A DNA stretch of 41,694 nt from Bdellovibrio sp. (GCA_013360185.1 JABWCO010000013.1:1-41694), one strand, 5' to 3'; counted from the first letter of the stretch, positions 31,747-39,707 are shown. Numbers and translations: made by a program. Notes: generated by a model not told the origin, from the sequence alone.

Positions 31747-33025
31747 GCAAGGATTCTGCTAGCTACAGTATGCTTTTACTCTGATTCTATAATTATTAAA
31801 ATTATGCATTCCGTAGGCTCGGTTTTGTATCTCATCCATTCTTCGATGTAAACCCTCGGTTATCGAGTTTGTTTTACTAAATCTCCACATTCTCACGATT
31901 TCTTTACTCCAATTTTCCAAAGTATCTCCTAAAGTTTCTAAATTTCTGAACCCACAGGTTTTTAAGGCCACAATAGCGTCTAAAAAATGCGGTATGATCT
32001 TGGCTGCATCTCGCTTGCTGTAGACCCTTGTCAGAATAACTTTCATCAGCCGCTGTTTAAATTCATAGACGGATTTTAAAGCAGGGTTTTCCGCTAAATA
32101 TCTGTTTAAGTTTCTTCGGGACTTTTCTTTCATTCTCGTCCACTCGTGCATGCGCATCAGGTGAGTTAGTCCACGGCTTTTTCTTCCAACTTCATCAAGC
32201 TGACCCCAGGTCTTTAGGAAGTGCTGATTGATTAATCGCACCACATGAAAACGGTCTGCGACGATCATCGCTTGCGGGAAATAATGTTGCGCAATTTTGC
32301 GATAAGTTTCGGATAAATCCATAACAACGACTTTGCAGTTCTTTCGATCAGGCATGCGCCGCAAATACTTACCCAGGTTGGATTCTGTGCGACCTAAGGT
32401 AATGTCGAAAACTGTATGCTTTTGAAGGTTTACAAGTGTTGTTTGATAGCCCAATTTTTTAGAAAACTTCTTCTCATCAATACCCAAAATCTTCGGGCAA
32501 CTTGCATTTTTATGTTCGTTAAATTCTCGCTGCAAATAGCTTTTGTAATAGCGCCCCACCGTCGCTTGTCCTAATGCCAGACGCTGACTTACTTTTAGAA
32601 TTGAATGACCATCATGGTGCTTGCTCGCAACTTCGTCTTTAAAAGGTTCTGTGACCCTTTGGTAGGGTAAAACTCCTGGCATTCTTTGGTTAAAATACTT
32701 TCCGCAGTCTCGGCAGTGGAACTTGTACGTTTGGATGATAAGGACGCTTTTGGCCGATCCAATGCTGTGATGTTTCAAAATCCTCTGAAAGCGTTCCTTT
32801 TTGCGTAGGTTCTTAGATTGGCAACGAGTACAAACTGTCGGCCCTGTGTATTCTGCAACGATTTCAACGGTCTTTAGGCCGTTGCAGGAAATAATTTTAT
32901 AATCTGGCAATCCAATGATAGATTCCGATCTGATTAGGGGCATTCGGGGTTCCTTTTGTTAAAACAGTTTGTGGTAAAACCATTCTAACAGATTCCCTGA
33001 CTGCCCCTGTCATTGAGGGAGAACA
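31722..33025 (-). mobile_element. ISL3-family insertion sequence
   Basis: About 1.3 kb with one transposase gene. Imperfect terminal inverted repeats of about 41 bp (31722-31762 and 32985-33025), about 30 of 41 matching, sharing the core AGGGGCAG. No 8-bp target duplication is visible: the flanks are GGGGCAGA on the left and AGTGGAAA on the right. This points to rearrangement after insertion. The right end cuts into the AbiEii gene. Confidence 0.85.
31759..32943 (-). CDS. ISL3-family transposase
   Basis: 394 aa, apparently intact. N-terminal zinc-binding region with Cys38, Cys41, Cys77 and Cys80 (CTRC, CRDC), a helix-turn-helix (LKVSQRLALGQATVGRYYKS), then the DDE domain. Candidate catalytic acids are Asp156 (ILGIDEKKF), Asp209 (VVMDLSETYR) and Glu363 (SITEGLHRRMDEIQNRAYG). 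The family motif VADRFHVVRLINQ is present. Its stop lies inside the left inverted repeat. Length and motifs fit an active ISL3 transposase. Confidence 0.95.
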   Translation of the reverse strand: MPLIRSESIIGLPDYKIISCNGLKTVEIVAEYTGPTVCTRCQSKNLRKKERFQRILKHHSIGSAKSVLIIQTYKFHCRDCGKYFNQRMPGVLPYQRVTEPFKDEVASKHHDGHSILKVSQRLALGQATVGRYYKSYLQREFNEHKNASCPKILGIDEKKFSKKLGYQTTLVNLQKHTVFDITLGRTESNLGKYLRRMPDRKNCKVVVMDLSETYRKIAQHYFPQAMIVADRFHVVRLINQHFLKTWGQLDEVGRKSRGLTHLMRMHEWTRMKEKSRRNLNRYLAENPALKSVYEFKQRLMKVILTRVYSKRDAAKIIPHFLDAIVALKTCGFRNLETLGDTLENWSKEIVRMWRFSKTNSITEGLHRRMDEIQNRAYGMHNFNNYRIRVKAYCS

Positions 33026-33744
33026 AGTGGAAATTTTAGAGGCGTACGTCTGTTCGCAAAGGTAAGTTCGATTGCTTTCTTAAGTTCTGGGCCTTCTGGT
33101 AAATCGCCAGAGCGAACAATCAGAAGCGCATCGTGATAGTCTTTCATCCGACTGTTAATGGCGCCTTTGGATGCAATGGTTTCTAGCTTTTCAGCAAGAA
33201 TGGTTTCTAGCTTTTCAGCAAGAATAGTTTCTAGAGGGTATACTTGAATGGCGATGGCGTCAGAAAAAAGTGCCGCGCCCTTATAGTCAAAAGTTTGATA
33301 GTCCATTTCCTCTGGATTGACGACGTCGCCCACGCCGATATCAACCTGCACTTTGTCCGTCATTGTTTCGAAGGACATTTTTAAGGTCACTCTGAAGCCG
33401 TCATATTCCATGTGCGGCTGATCAAGCTTTTCGATAGATTCATAATCGAATTTAAAAAAGTCGCCAAGATCTACTCTGGCAATTTCGGTCACAGCGATTT
33501 TGATGGCGTCCTCGGTGGCACTTAAGTTCTTCATCAAGAAATCAAGATCAACGGTCTCGCGTCCTATCTTGATGTATTGAGAAAGAAGTAAACCACCTTT
33601 GAAAATGAACTTATCGTTGTGCTTGGACTTCGCAAGCCTTGCCAGAAAGCGTTCAAAGGCAAGTTGGTTCCACACTTCTTGTGATGTAAGTCCTTTTTCT
33701 TTTGCGATGAATTTTAAGCGATCTTTCAAAGCTTGAAGCTTCAT
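33010..33744 (-). CDS. AbiEii-type nucleotidyltransferase toxin, C-terminally truncated by the IS
   Basis: 244 aa; AbiEii proteins are usually nearer 290-300. Nucleotidyltransferase features: FIFKGGLLLSQY then ETVDLDFLM (metal-binding Asp residues), KVQVDIGVGD, and NSRMKDYHD. AbiEii is the toxin of the AbiE type IV system and blocks growth of phage-infected cells, by NTP transfer to tRNA in studied relatives. The last five residues (LVLPQ) and the stop are supplied by the IS terminal repeat, so the natural C-terminus is missing. A 24-bp tandem duplication (33178-33225) repeats ILAEKLET. Both suggest loss of activity. Its ATG overlaps the AbiEi stop by 4 bp. Confidence 0.85.
   Translation of the reverse strand: MKLQALKDRLKFIAKEKGLTSQEVWNQLAFERFLARLAKSKHNDKFIFKGGLLLSQYIKIGRETVDLDFLMKNLSATEDAIKIAVTEIARVDLGDFFKFDYESIEKLDQPHMEYDGFRVTLKMSFETMTDKVQVDIGVGDVVNPEEMDYQTFDYKGAALFSDAIAIQVYPLETILAEKLETILAEKLETIASKGAINSRMKDYHDALLIVRSGDLPEGPELKKAIELTFANRRTPLKFPLVLPQ
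33178..33225. repeat. 24-bp tandem duplication inside the AbiEii gene
   Basis: Two perfect 24-bp copies (33178-33201 and 33202-33225), with a partial third, adding eight in-frame residues so that ETILAEKL occurs twice. Relatives normally have one such segment in front of the NSRMKD motif. Confidence 0.9.
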
Positions 33745-34337
33745 GTTGTCACCGACAGAATATAGGGGGCGATATTCACTTTTAGCTTCTTGGCGTAGTC
33801 TTCGAGTTTTTTAAGACCTAGCTTCTCAGCACCCTTTCGCTTCATCGCCATCTTCAAAGCTTTAATCGCAGTCTCTTTGTCGAGCAGTCTGAAGGAATCC
33901 ACAATTGTGCGCTCCAAATCAAAGATTGGAACTTTGATTCCTTCGATAGTAAAAGTTGTTCTCCCAAGGGTGACGTCCCTCATCCTGACAAGTCTGACAA
34001 GGGGAGTTCTCTTGTGACTTGTGTCGTTTCCAATAGCGATCCAATATTCACGCGGAATGTCTTCTGTAACTCCATAAACAGCTAAGGCTGAAACAAGACA
34101 AACCACACCACCTTTGATTGTCTGTGTGACATTGACCAGATCTTCCCATCGCAAGTCATTCACTACGGGAGCACTCGTATGTCTGTAAACGCCTCGAGCA
34201 AGGCGTTCGAGAGCCCCGACATTCACATAGTGAGATAAGGTTGCGGCAGAAACGCCGAGGGCCCTGGCTTCTTTGCTGGTGAAGCTAGGGGCTTTTAGAA
34301 GTGGCTTGAGGGCTTTCAATGCTGATTGTGGCTTCAT
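33741..34337 (-). CDS. AbiEi-type antitoxin / autorepressor
   Basis: 198 aa. The N-terminal winged helix (about 1-60, SFTSKEARALGVSAATLSHY and LERLARGVYRH) binds DNA. The C-terminal domain has VCLVSALAVYGVTEDIP and IFDLERTIVDSFRLL, as in AbiEi proteins. It counteracts AbiEii indirectly and represses the operon. A 23-bp inverted repeat, the size reported for AbiEi operators, lies directly at its start (34340-34396). It looks intact while the toxin gene is damaged. Confidence 0.88.
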   Translation of the reverse strand: MKPQSALKALKPLLKAPSFTSKEARALGVSAATLSHYVNVGALERLARGVYRHTSAPVVNDLRWEDLVNVTQTIKGGVVCLVSALAVYGVTEDIPREYWIAIGNDTSHKRTPLVRLVRMRDVTLGRTTFTIEGIKVPIFDLERTIVDSFRLLDKETAIKALKMAMKRKGAEKLGLKKLEDYAKKLKVNIAPYILSVTT

Positions 34338-34339
34338 GA

Positions 34340-34396
34340 TTTTAACTTAACACTAACACTCACAGGCGTCCACTGAGTGTTAGTGTTAAGTTAAAA
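34340..34396. promoter_or_regulatory. AbiEi operator: two 23-bp inverted repeats
   Basis: Perfect 23-bp arms 34340-34362 and 34374-34396 with an 11-bp spacer, starting 2 bp before the AbiEi ATG. Each arm contains the direct repeat AACACTAACACT. In studied AbiE systems the antitoxin binds two such repeats cooperatively and bends the promoter. Confidence 0.85.
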
Positions 34397-34599
34397 ATAC
34401 CTCCAAAGCTCATATATTAGATCTGGCGCTTAAATTACGACTGGTTAGTCCTGCTAGACCGAATCGCCTACTAAAAGCGATTTGAAGAAATATGCAAAAA
34501 AATATAGAACTTTCTCGTTTTGAGGCGTTTTTTCGCCGCTTCGTATTTCATGCTCATTTTGATGAGTAGCTGTGGGACTACGCAAAAGGAGAGGAGGGT
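34397..34599. other. Intergenic, no gene seen
   Basis: AT-rich spacer between the AbiE operator and the tRNA remnant. Two small hairpins are visible: AATCGC/GCGATT (about 34463-34483) and CTCAT/ATGAG around 34553-34567. No integrase or other gene. Confidence 0.4.
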
Positions 34600-34642
34600 T
34601 GGTTAGAGCAACGGAATCATAATCCGTAGCTCCGCGGTTCAA
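34600..34642 (+). pseudogene. tRNA-Met remnant at the island edge
   Basis: 30 bp (34600-34629) are identical to 31589-31618 of the intact tRNA-Met, from D loop through anticodon stem. After four mostly different bases GCGGTTCAA again matches. The acceptor, the 5' D stem and the 3' half of the T stem are lost, so it cannot fold as a tRNA. It marks the right edge of the IS/AbiE island. Confidence 0.8.
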
Positions 34643-34727
34643 AAACGGGATTCCCAATGGCCCCGCACCCCCTATAAGTCACACTTCAGTTTCCTTGCCC
34701 TTTGAAAATCAAATGTTTGGATTTGCT

Positions 34728-35654
34728 TTAAGACGCCGTTTTTTCAGTAGAGTTCGTCTCAGAGGATTCAGATGCTAAGACTTGTTCCGCTTGTGGCGGC
34801 GTTGTATTCGCTTCTTCCGCATTGTTTGATTTTCTCGTGCGCTTAACTTTTCGTGATGCTCTTTTTTGTGACTTAACGAATTTTAATATTTCAGCAGCTT
34901 TTGTGTCGTTCCATCCTTTGATGGCATCGTTGAGTCCTTGTTCAAGTAGCCAATAGAGGCGATCCGTCAGGATCTCATGGTTGGCTTTATACTCATGTTC
35001 TCCACGGACGTACTTAGCAATATATTTTACGACATCGACTGAAAGAATAGCTTTCGCCAATGATTCTGGAGAGAACGCCATGGCTTCTTTCGCAAGCTCT
35101 GGCCATACATCTGTGATGAATGAGTTTTCGTGCAAGTCATAAAATTCATAGGCTTGTTCTTCCACACCTTTTTTGGAAGTGTCGATGACGTCAGCGTCTG
35201 ATTTTAAATCAAAGCTCGCGATTTCAATGCCGCCATACTCTGGCATAGAAAAGTCATAAAGTTTCCACTCACAACCATTTGTTAAGATACCCCATCGAAC
35301 ACTGCCGATTAGATTTAAATATTCGTTAAGTTGAACTTTCCCGCAGCGAAAGTCTGACTTATTTAAATCGAAGCCCATTTTCTTTACTTCGACAACAAAG
35401 ATAGGCTTGTCATTGCGAAGTACGATCAGGTCAGGTCGCATTTTTCCTTTAGTTTCTTGCGCACGTATTGAGTATCCACCAGATGCCGTATAGCCAAGGC
35501 AATTTTTCAAGAAGCTTTGTGCCCATCTTTCTACATCGAGTTCCTTAGTGTTTGGATTGATGTCCAAAGTCTTTAGCTCATGAAGATGTTCTGTTGTTTG
35601 ATCCAAAAGATTGCGTACAATTCTGTCTTGTTTTGTTTCTCTAGACACGCTCAC
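34728..35654 (-). CDS. Stand-alone type I restriction HsdR N-terminal-like nuclease
   Basis: 308 aa. Residues about 35-150 match the HSDR_N type PD-(D/E)xK domain: KMRPDLIVLRNDKPIFVVEV carries Asp75, Glu89 and Lys91, and WGILTNGCEWKLYDF follows as in the family. There is no helicase domain and no HsdM/HsdS neighbours, so it is not a complete restriction enzyme. The C-terminal third (about 265-308) is a basic then Ser/Thr/Glu-rich tail (KSQKRASRKVKRTRKSN). A defence or DNA-repair role is possible from context beside AbiE and an IS. ATG at 35654 is preceded by AAGGAGTG. Confidence 0.8.
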   Translation of the reverse strand: MSVSRETKQDRIVRNLLDQTTEHLHELKTLDINPNTKELDVERWAQSFLKNCLGYTASGGYSIRAQETKGKMRPDLIVLRNDKPIFVVEVKKMGFDLNKSDFRCGKVQLNEYLNLIGSVRWGILTNGCEWKLYDFSMPEYGGIEIASFDLKSDADVIDTSKKGVEEQAYEFYDLHENSFITDVWPELAKEAMAFSPESLAKAILSVDVVKYIAKYVRGEHEYKANHEILTDRLYWLLEQGLNDAIKGWNDTKAAEILKFVKSQKRASRKVKRTRKSNNAEEANTTPPQAEQVLASESSETNSTEKTAS

Positions 35655-35833
35655 TCCTTGTTATTCAATATATTTCGGTTTGTTTATTTAAAAGTTGAGG
35701 GTTTGCTTAAATATAAAGCACAATCTGTTTTTGCATGGGATGCTTCACGGGCAGAAAAATTTTAACGAACGATCTATAAAGTTTTTTGTATTTATGTCGA
35801 AGAGGTGGTTTTTATCGGAAGCAGAGAAGTCAG

Positions 35834-36070
35834 ATGAGAAGTATTTCTATATTAGTTTTATTGATATTATTTTTTAGTTTTAGCTTTTCCGCGGAGGCGC
35901 AAGTTGTAGGCGTTCTTCAATCAAGTATCGTATCAAAGAACAACACTCGCACAGTTTCACAGTATTGCTGCAAAAAATGCAAAACAGGAAAAGCTTGCGG
36001 TAACTCTTGCATACAGAGATCAAAAACTTGTCACAAGCCGCCAGGTTGTGCATGTGACAAAGTTTTTTGA
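35834..36070 (+). CDS. Small secreted Cys-rich protein
   Basis: 78 aa from ATG 35834, which gives a clean signal peptide (MRSISILVLLILFFSFSF, cut near AEAQ). The mature part of about 55 aa carries eight Cys in its C-terminal half: QYCCKKCKTGKACGNSCIQR then SKTCHKPPGCACDKVF. The pattern CxxC-x3-GKxCGxxCI-x4-CH-x3-GCAC recurs in small secreted proteins of other Proteobacteria, in my memory without known function. Disulfide-stabilised or metal-binding are both possible. No strong ribosome site. The upstream 35655-35833 holds its promoter and that of the HsdR-N gene; nothing else seen. Confidence 0.7.
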   Translation: MRSISILVLLILFFSFSFSAEAQVVGVLQSSIVSKNNTRTVSQYCCKKCKTGKACGNSCIQRSKTCHKPPGCACDKVF

Positions 36071-36126
36071 CTTAATATCTAAACATCTAAAATAAATCTC
36101 TAGTTAAAAGACTAAATTTGCATTAA

Positions 36127-36365
36127 GGCAAAACAACTTCCACCGACAAAGAAGGAAATCTGCTTTCTGGGGAACCTCAAGAAATTGACGTGTGGGTTCC
36201 TAGAAAATGGAATCAAACAGACGATGAGTGGGCCGCCAGCGTTTTCTCGGAAGCTTTGAAAAATTAGACTCTGATGATTATTTTTTTGTGACCTCGAAAC
36301 AGTATCTGCCTGGAGCTTGGTCCAGAAAATTTCTCAGCCGTGCGTATTTTAGTCCAGAGGACTAA
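36127..36365 (+). pseudogene. Frameshifted remnant of an unknown gene
   Basis: Coding-like sequence without a start. First part (36127-36267): GEPQEIDVWVPRKWNQTDDE and WAASVFSEALKN, then TAG. After a one-base shift near 36264 it continues SDDYFFVTSKQYLPGAWSRK then FLSRAYFSPED and stops at 36363-36365. The two parts read as one protein tail if one base is restored. No family recognised. It lies directly after the island genes. Confidence 0.55.
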
Positions 36366-36408
36366 CTTCACCTTGGTCTAGTTGAGTCTTAGGCCCTTAG
36401 TACCGAAC

Positions 36409-36428
36409 TGGATCTCATCGGAGATCCA
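36409..36428 (+). promoter_or_regulatory. Perfect hairpin abutting the start codon of the GH-like lipoprotein gene
   Basis: TGGATCTC-ATCG-GAGATCCA, 8-bp perfect stem whose last base is next to ATG 36429. The likely ribosome site GGAG (36420-36423) lies in its loop edge and right arm, so folding would limit initiation. Confidence 0.55.
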
Positions 36429-38177
36429 ATGCTTATTAAGAATTACAACTCAGCTAACCGCACAATCACCTTAGCAACCTGTTTATTTGCAACCCTCTTG
36501 CAAGGCTGCGGTTTTAATTTACAAGGCTTTGCTGCCAAACTTACGAACTCAAGTGATATGCAGTTTCAAAGCTTTGAGCCAGCGTTTTCAAAGTTAGCGC
36601 AAACGGCAGGGGAAAAATCAGTCATTACCGTGGACAATGTCTGCAGCCCTTCTGAAGGGTGGATTTGTATGCCTGAACCTTTGTTGCCTTCCGATACTAT
36701 TGTGGGCGCTTGGTACAGTATTTATTTTTATGAAAAGAATGGTACTGACCCTGATCACTGGAGCGATTGGACCAGATATAAACCGGAGCTTGGGTATTAC
36801 GACAGCGGAGATGTGATTAAGAAGCAGTATCCGTACTTTAAGCGCGCAGGCGTGAATTACTTATTGTTGGATCATACCAATGGTTGGTTCAACGATGGGG
36901 GGCGCATTGCCAATAATGCAAAAAAAGTTCTTAACAATTTACCTTCTGATATCCCAGTGGCTATGGCCGGTGGATTTCCTCTTTGGAATGGGCAATGGAA
37001 CGCCAATGAGCGTGTGATACAAATGAAGAATGAAGCGGACTTACTGTGGAATGAACTGGCACAAAAACCAAATTATTTAAAATGGTTTGATCCAAGTACG
37101 AATTCTTACAAGCCACTTTTTATCGTCTATAATGATTTGCAAAATGAACACCCGAATGACGAAATCAAACGCTACTGGAAGGATTCGCGTTTTACCGTGC
37201 GATACTCTGCCGGTGATACCGACAGCCGCAATCGCTTGTTGTGGCCTTATGCGGCTGAAGGATTATGGGGATGGTTGATTCGCTTTCCGCAAATTACCAG
37301 CAAGGAAACGATGCCTGTGCAACCTGGGCATAACACCACTCATTTGCCTGGCCGAACTGCCATACCAGTTTTGCGCAATGGTGGGCAAAGTTATATGCAG
37401 CAATGGTTAGAAATTTTAAAACAACGCCCGCAAAATATTATTATTCCGTCTTGGAATGATTGGGGCGAAGAAACGGCTATCGAGCCGGCCCGCAGAATGG
37501 TCGCGACTGCCGAACTGCATGCAGATCACTATGGCGAAGAAACTCCAGACTGGTATCTGCAAATTACAGAGGGCTATACGAATTTACGTAAAGGTCTGAT
37601 GCCCAATACTTACTATCGTTCTGAAGATGATTCTAAAGTTTATAAAGTTGAAGGTGGAAAGCTTGTTTATCAAACAGCCATGCCACACAGAAAGCCCATT
37701 ATAATTTTGCCTGCGGGCACATTGGCCAAGATATTATTAAGCAGTGGCTCTAGCGAAAGCACAGTGCCCGGGGGACCGTCAGGCCCCACCGCTCCTAGTA
37801 ATCCCACAGGACCTTTTATGGTGGGTATTAATTTGTATAACAGTACTGGTTCAACCTACTGTTATTTCCCTTCGATGGAGCTGTTTACAAAGTTAACTGG
37901 ATTAACAGGTGTTGAGACTGTTCCAAGATATAGCGCCATCCCAAGTGGCTTAGTGGATGCGGGTGTTTGTACAGACAAGCAAGCACCTACGGAACAGCCA
38001 ATTAGTGAAGGTCTTTTTGTTTTAGGTACTGGAATTTACTACAGCAATGGCACCGCCTATTGCTACTTTCCATCAATGGAATTGTACAAACAACGTACGG
38101 GTCGCAGCGAAATTAACGGAGTTCGCAGAGTTACTTCAATTCCTGCGGCAATGAAGAACGATGGTGACTGTAAGTAG
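36429..38177 (+). CDS. Lipoprotein with a GH99/GH71-like glycoside hydrolase domain and two C-terminal Cys modules
   Basis: 582 aa. Lipobox LLQGC (Cys27). Residues about 85-400 resemble the TIM-barrel of GH99/GH71/WbsX-like proteins: DTIVGAWYSIYFYEKNGTDP, VNYLLLDHTNGWFNDGG, and the strong motif IIIPSWNDWGEETAIEPA, where Glu residues are the likely acid/base pair. These enzymes cut alpha-mannosides or related glycans. A Gly/Pro linker (GPSGPTAPSNPTGPF) leads to two repeats of about 50 aa with YCYFPSMEL and Arg-x3-IP patterns (about 465-515 and 528-582), each ending in Cys, perhaps carbohydrate-binding. It may act on prey or host surface sugars (inference). Confidence 0.78.
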   Translation: MLIKNYNSANRTITLATCLFATLLQGCGFNLQGFAAKLTNSSDMQFQSFEPAFSKLAQTAGEKSVITVDNVCSPSEGWICMPEPLLPSDTIVGAWYSIYFYEKNGTDPDHWSDWTRYKPELGYYDSGDVIKKQYPYFKRAGVNYLLLDHTNGWFNDGGRIANNAKKVLNNLPSDIPVAMAGGFPLWNGQWNANERVIQMKNEADLLWNELAQKPNYLKWFDPSTNSYKPLFIVYNDLQNEHPNDEIKRYWKDSRFTVRYSAGDTDSRNRLLWPYAAEGLWGWLIRFPQITSKETMPVQPGHNTTHLPGRTAIPVLRNGGQSYMQQWLEILKQRPQNIIIPSWNDWGEETAIEPARRMVATAELHADHYGEETPDWYLQITEGYTNLRKGLMPNTYYRSEDDSKVYKVEGGKLVYQTAMPHRKPIIILPAGTLAKILLSSGSSESTVPGGPSGPTAPSNPTGPFMVGINLYNSTGSTYCYFPSMELFTKLTGLTGVETVPRYSAIPSGLVDAGVCTDKQAPTEQPISEGLFVLGTGIYYSNGTAYCYFPSMELYKQRTGRSEINGVRRVTSIPAAMKNDGDCK

Positions 38178-38390
38178 TTAGTAAAGCGGAGCGAGAGATT
38201 TTTTCTAACGTTCCGCCAAGGTTGCTATTCTGTAAGATATATAAATTCTTGCTTGTTGTTGTGATGATCTACGTCACGCTTCTATATTTTTTTTCCGCGA
38301 CCTAGGTGCGAGGCTGCACATATCGAGGTTGTGTTAAATATCTGTGACACCTATTCTTTCTCAAGAATTTTAAAAAAATGAGGTTCTTTA
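38178..38390. other. Intergenic before the chemoreceptor gene
   Basis: GCGGAGCG (38186-38193) pairs with CGTTCCGC (38209-38216), an 8-bp stem with one G-U, just after the lipoprotein stop but without a T tract. A TATATT box near 38283 and ATTCTT/AAGAAT around 38353-38368 lie upstream of the receptor gene. No flagellar sigma-28 box seen. Confidence 0.35.
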
Positions 38391-39707
38391 GTGAGAAGAC
38401 TGTCCTTTGAGTTTCGCCTTCTAATTCCGGTCGTTTTGGTGAGCTGTTTGTTTCTATTTGCTACGGGATACTTTCAAGCAAGAATGATTGGCTCTCAACT
38501 ACAGAATACTTTGGAAGAAAACGGAAGGTTGTTAACAGTGTTTCTGGCTAAAACGGCCACTCCCTATATTACGAACTATGATCTGTCGGCATTGGAGGCA
38601 TTCGTAAAGCAGCTGACCTCGCAAAAACAGGTGGCGTATGTCGTATTCCTGTCGAAGGAAGGACAGCCTCTAACGGAGTCTGTGAAGGAACCTGAAGAAA
38701 AGAGTTCTTTTCTTCATTTTGAAGAAACAATCTTAGATGCTACAGAGCAGCCGATCGGAAAAGTTTTAGTGGGATATCACATGGAGGAAATGCGTAATCA
38801 GAACGATAAGGCCAAGATTTTATCATTCGGCAGCTCGGCAATTTTGCTGTTGCTTCTTACGGTCGTAATCTATGTTTATGCAAGGAAGTCTGGGGTTGTT
38901 CTGCGTGAGCAAAGCAACTCGATAAGTGAAGCCTCTCAGGTTCTTGGGGTAACTGGTGAAGAACTCAAGGTCGTCAGTCAACGACTAAATGATGGAGCAA
39001 TGACTGCTGCAGCTTCCATTGAAGAAACTGTGGCCAGCCTCAAGTCCGTTTCTGAGCTTGGACGCGAAAACACTGACTATGTTAAAAAAGCTGAAACTCT
39101 TTTTCAATCTGCTTTAGATGTTGCCAGTCAGGGAGAAACAAAACTACGTGGTCTTACGACTTCGATGGGCGAAATTGCAGAGGACTCCAAAAAAATTACC
39201 GATATTGTGTCCGTCATGGAGGATATAGCGTTTCAAACAAATCTTTTGGCGTTAAATGCATCCGTGGAGGCCGCCAGAGCCGGGGAGTCGGGGAAAGGGT
39301 TTGCGGTCGTCGCGGAAGCGGTTCGCAATCTTGCTCAGAAATCAGCTGGTTCGGCAAAGGATATAGCCACACTCATTCATGAGACCAGTGACAAAATTCA
39401 AAGAGGTGTTTTGTCAGCGGACCAAAGTGAAGAAGCGATCAAGCTTCTTATCGCGACGGTTCGTCAACTGGCTGAAGTGAATGAGAAGATATCTGTGGCA
39501 ACAGTTCAACAGGAAGATCAGATTCAGCAAATCGGAAAAGCTGTTGAGCTCGTAGATGAAATCACCCAAAAAAATGCCGAGGTCTCTGAGCATACGTCGA
39601 GCCATGTTCAGAAAACCGCTTCTCAGGTTGAAACGCTGACCTTGGTAGCGAAAAGCCTGGTGGAACTTGTTGATGGAAAAAAAGATAAATTGGAGGAGAC
39701 AGTATGA
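38391..39707 (+). CDS. Methyl-accepting chemotaxis protein with a short periplasmic sensor domain
   Basis: 438 aa, GTG start behind GAGG; the nearby ATG 38378 is out of frame. TM1 at about 10-30, periplasmic region about 31-140 of single-Cache-like character (VAYVVFLSKEGQPL, EQPIGKVLVGYHMEE), TM2 about 142-163. I see no clear HAMP domain after TM2. The cytoplasmic coiled coil has the signalling tip IAFQTNLLALNASVEAARAG and GKGFAVVAEAVRNLAQKSAG. No CheR-tethering pentapeptide at the end. Its stop overlaps the start of the binding-protein gene (ATGA), a strong hint that both work together in sensing. Confidence 0.92.
   Translation: MRRLSFEFRLLIPVVLVSCLFLFATGYFQARMIGSQLQNTLEENGRLLTVFLAKTATPYITNYDLSALEAFVKQLTSQKQVAYVVFLSKEGQPLTESVKEPEEKSSFLHFEETILDATEQPIGKVLVGYHMEEMRNQNDKAKILSFGSSAILLLLLTVVIYVYARKSGVVLREQSNSISEASQVLGVTGEELKVVSQRLNDGAMTAAASIEETVASLKSVSELGRENTDYVKKAETLFQSALDVASQGETKLRGLTTSMGEIAEDSKKITDIVSVMEDIAFQTNLLALNASVEAARAGESGKGFAVVAEAVRNLAQKSAGSAKDIATLIHETSDKIQRGVLSADQSEEAIKLLIATVRQLAEVNEKISVATVQQEDQIQQIGKAVELVDEITQKNAEVSEHTSSHVQKTASQVETLTLVAKSLVELVDGKKDKLEETV

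Noticed and set aside
34454-34657. Minus-strand 67-aa open frame across the tRNA remnant
   Set aside because: Runs through the tRNA-derived sequence and shows no start signal or protein-like character.
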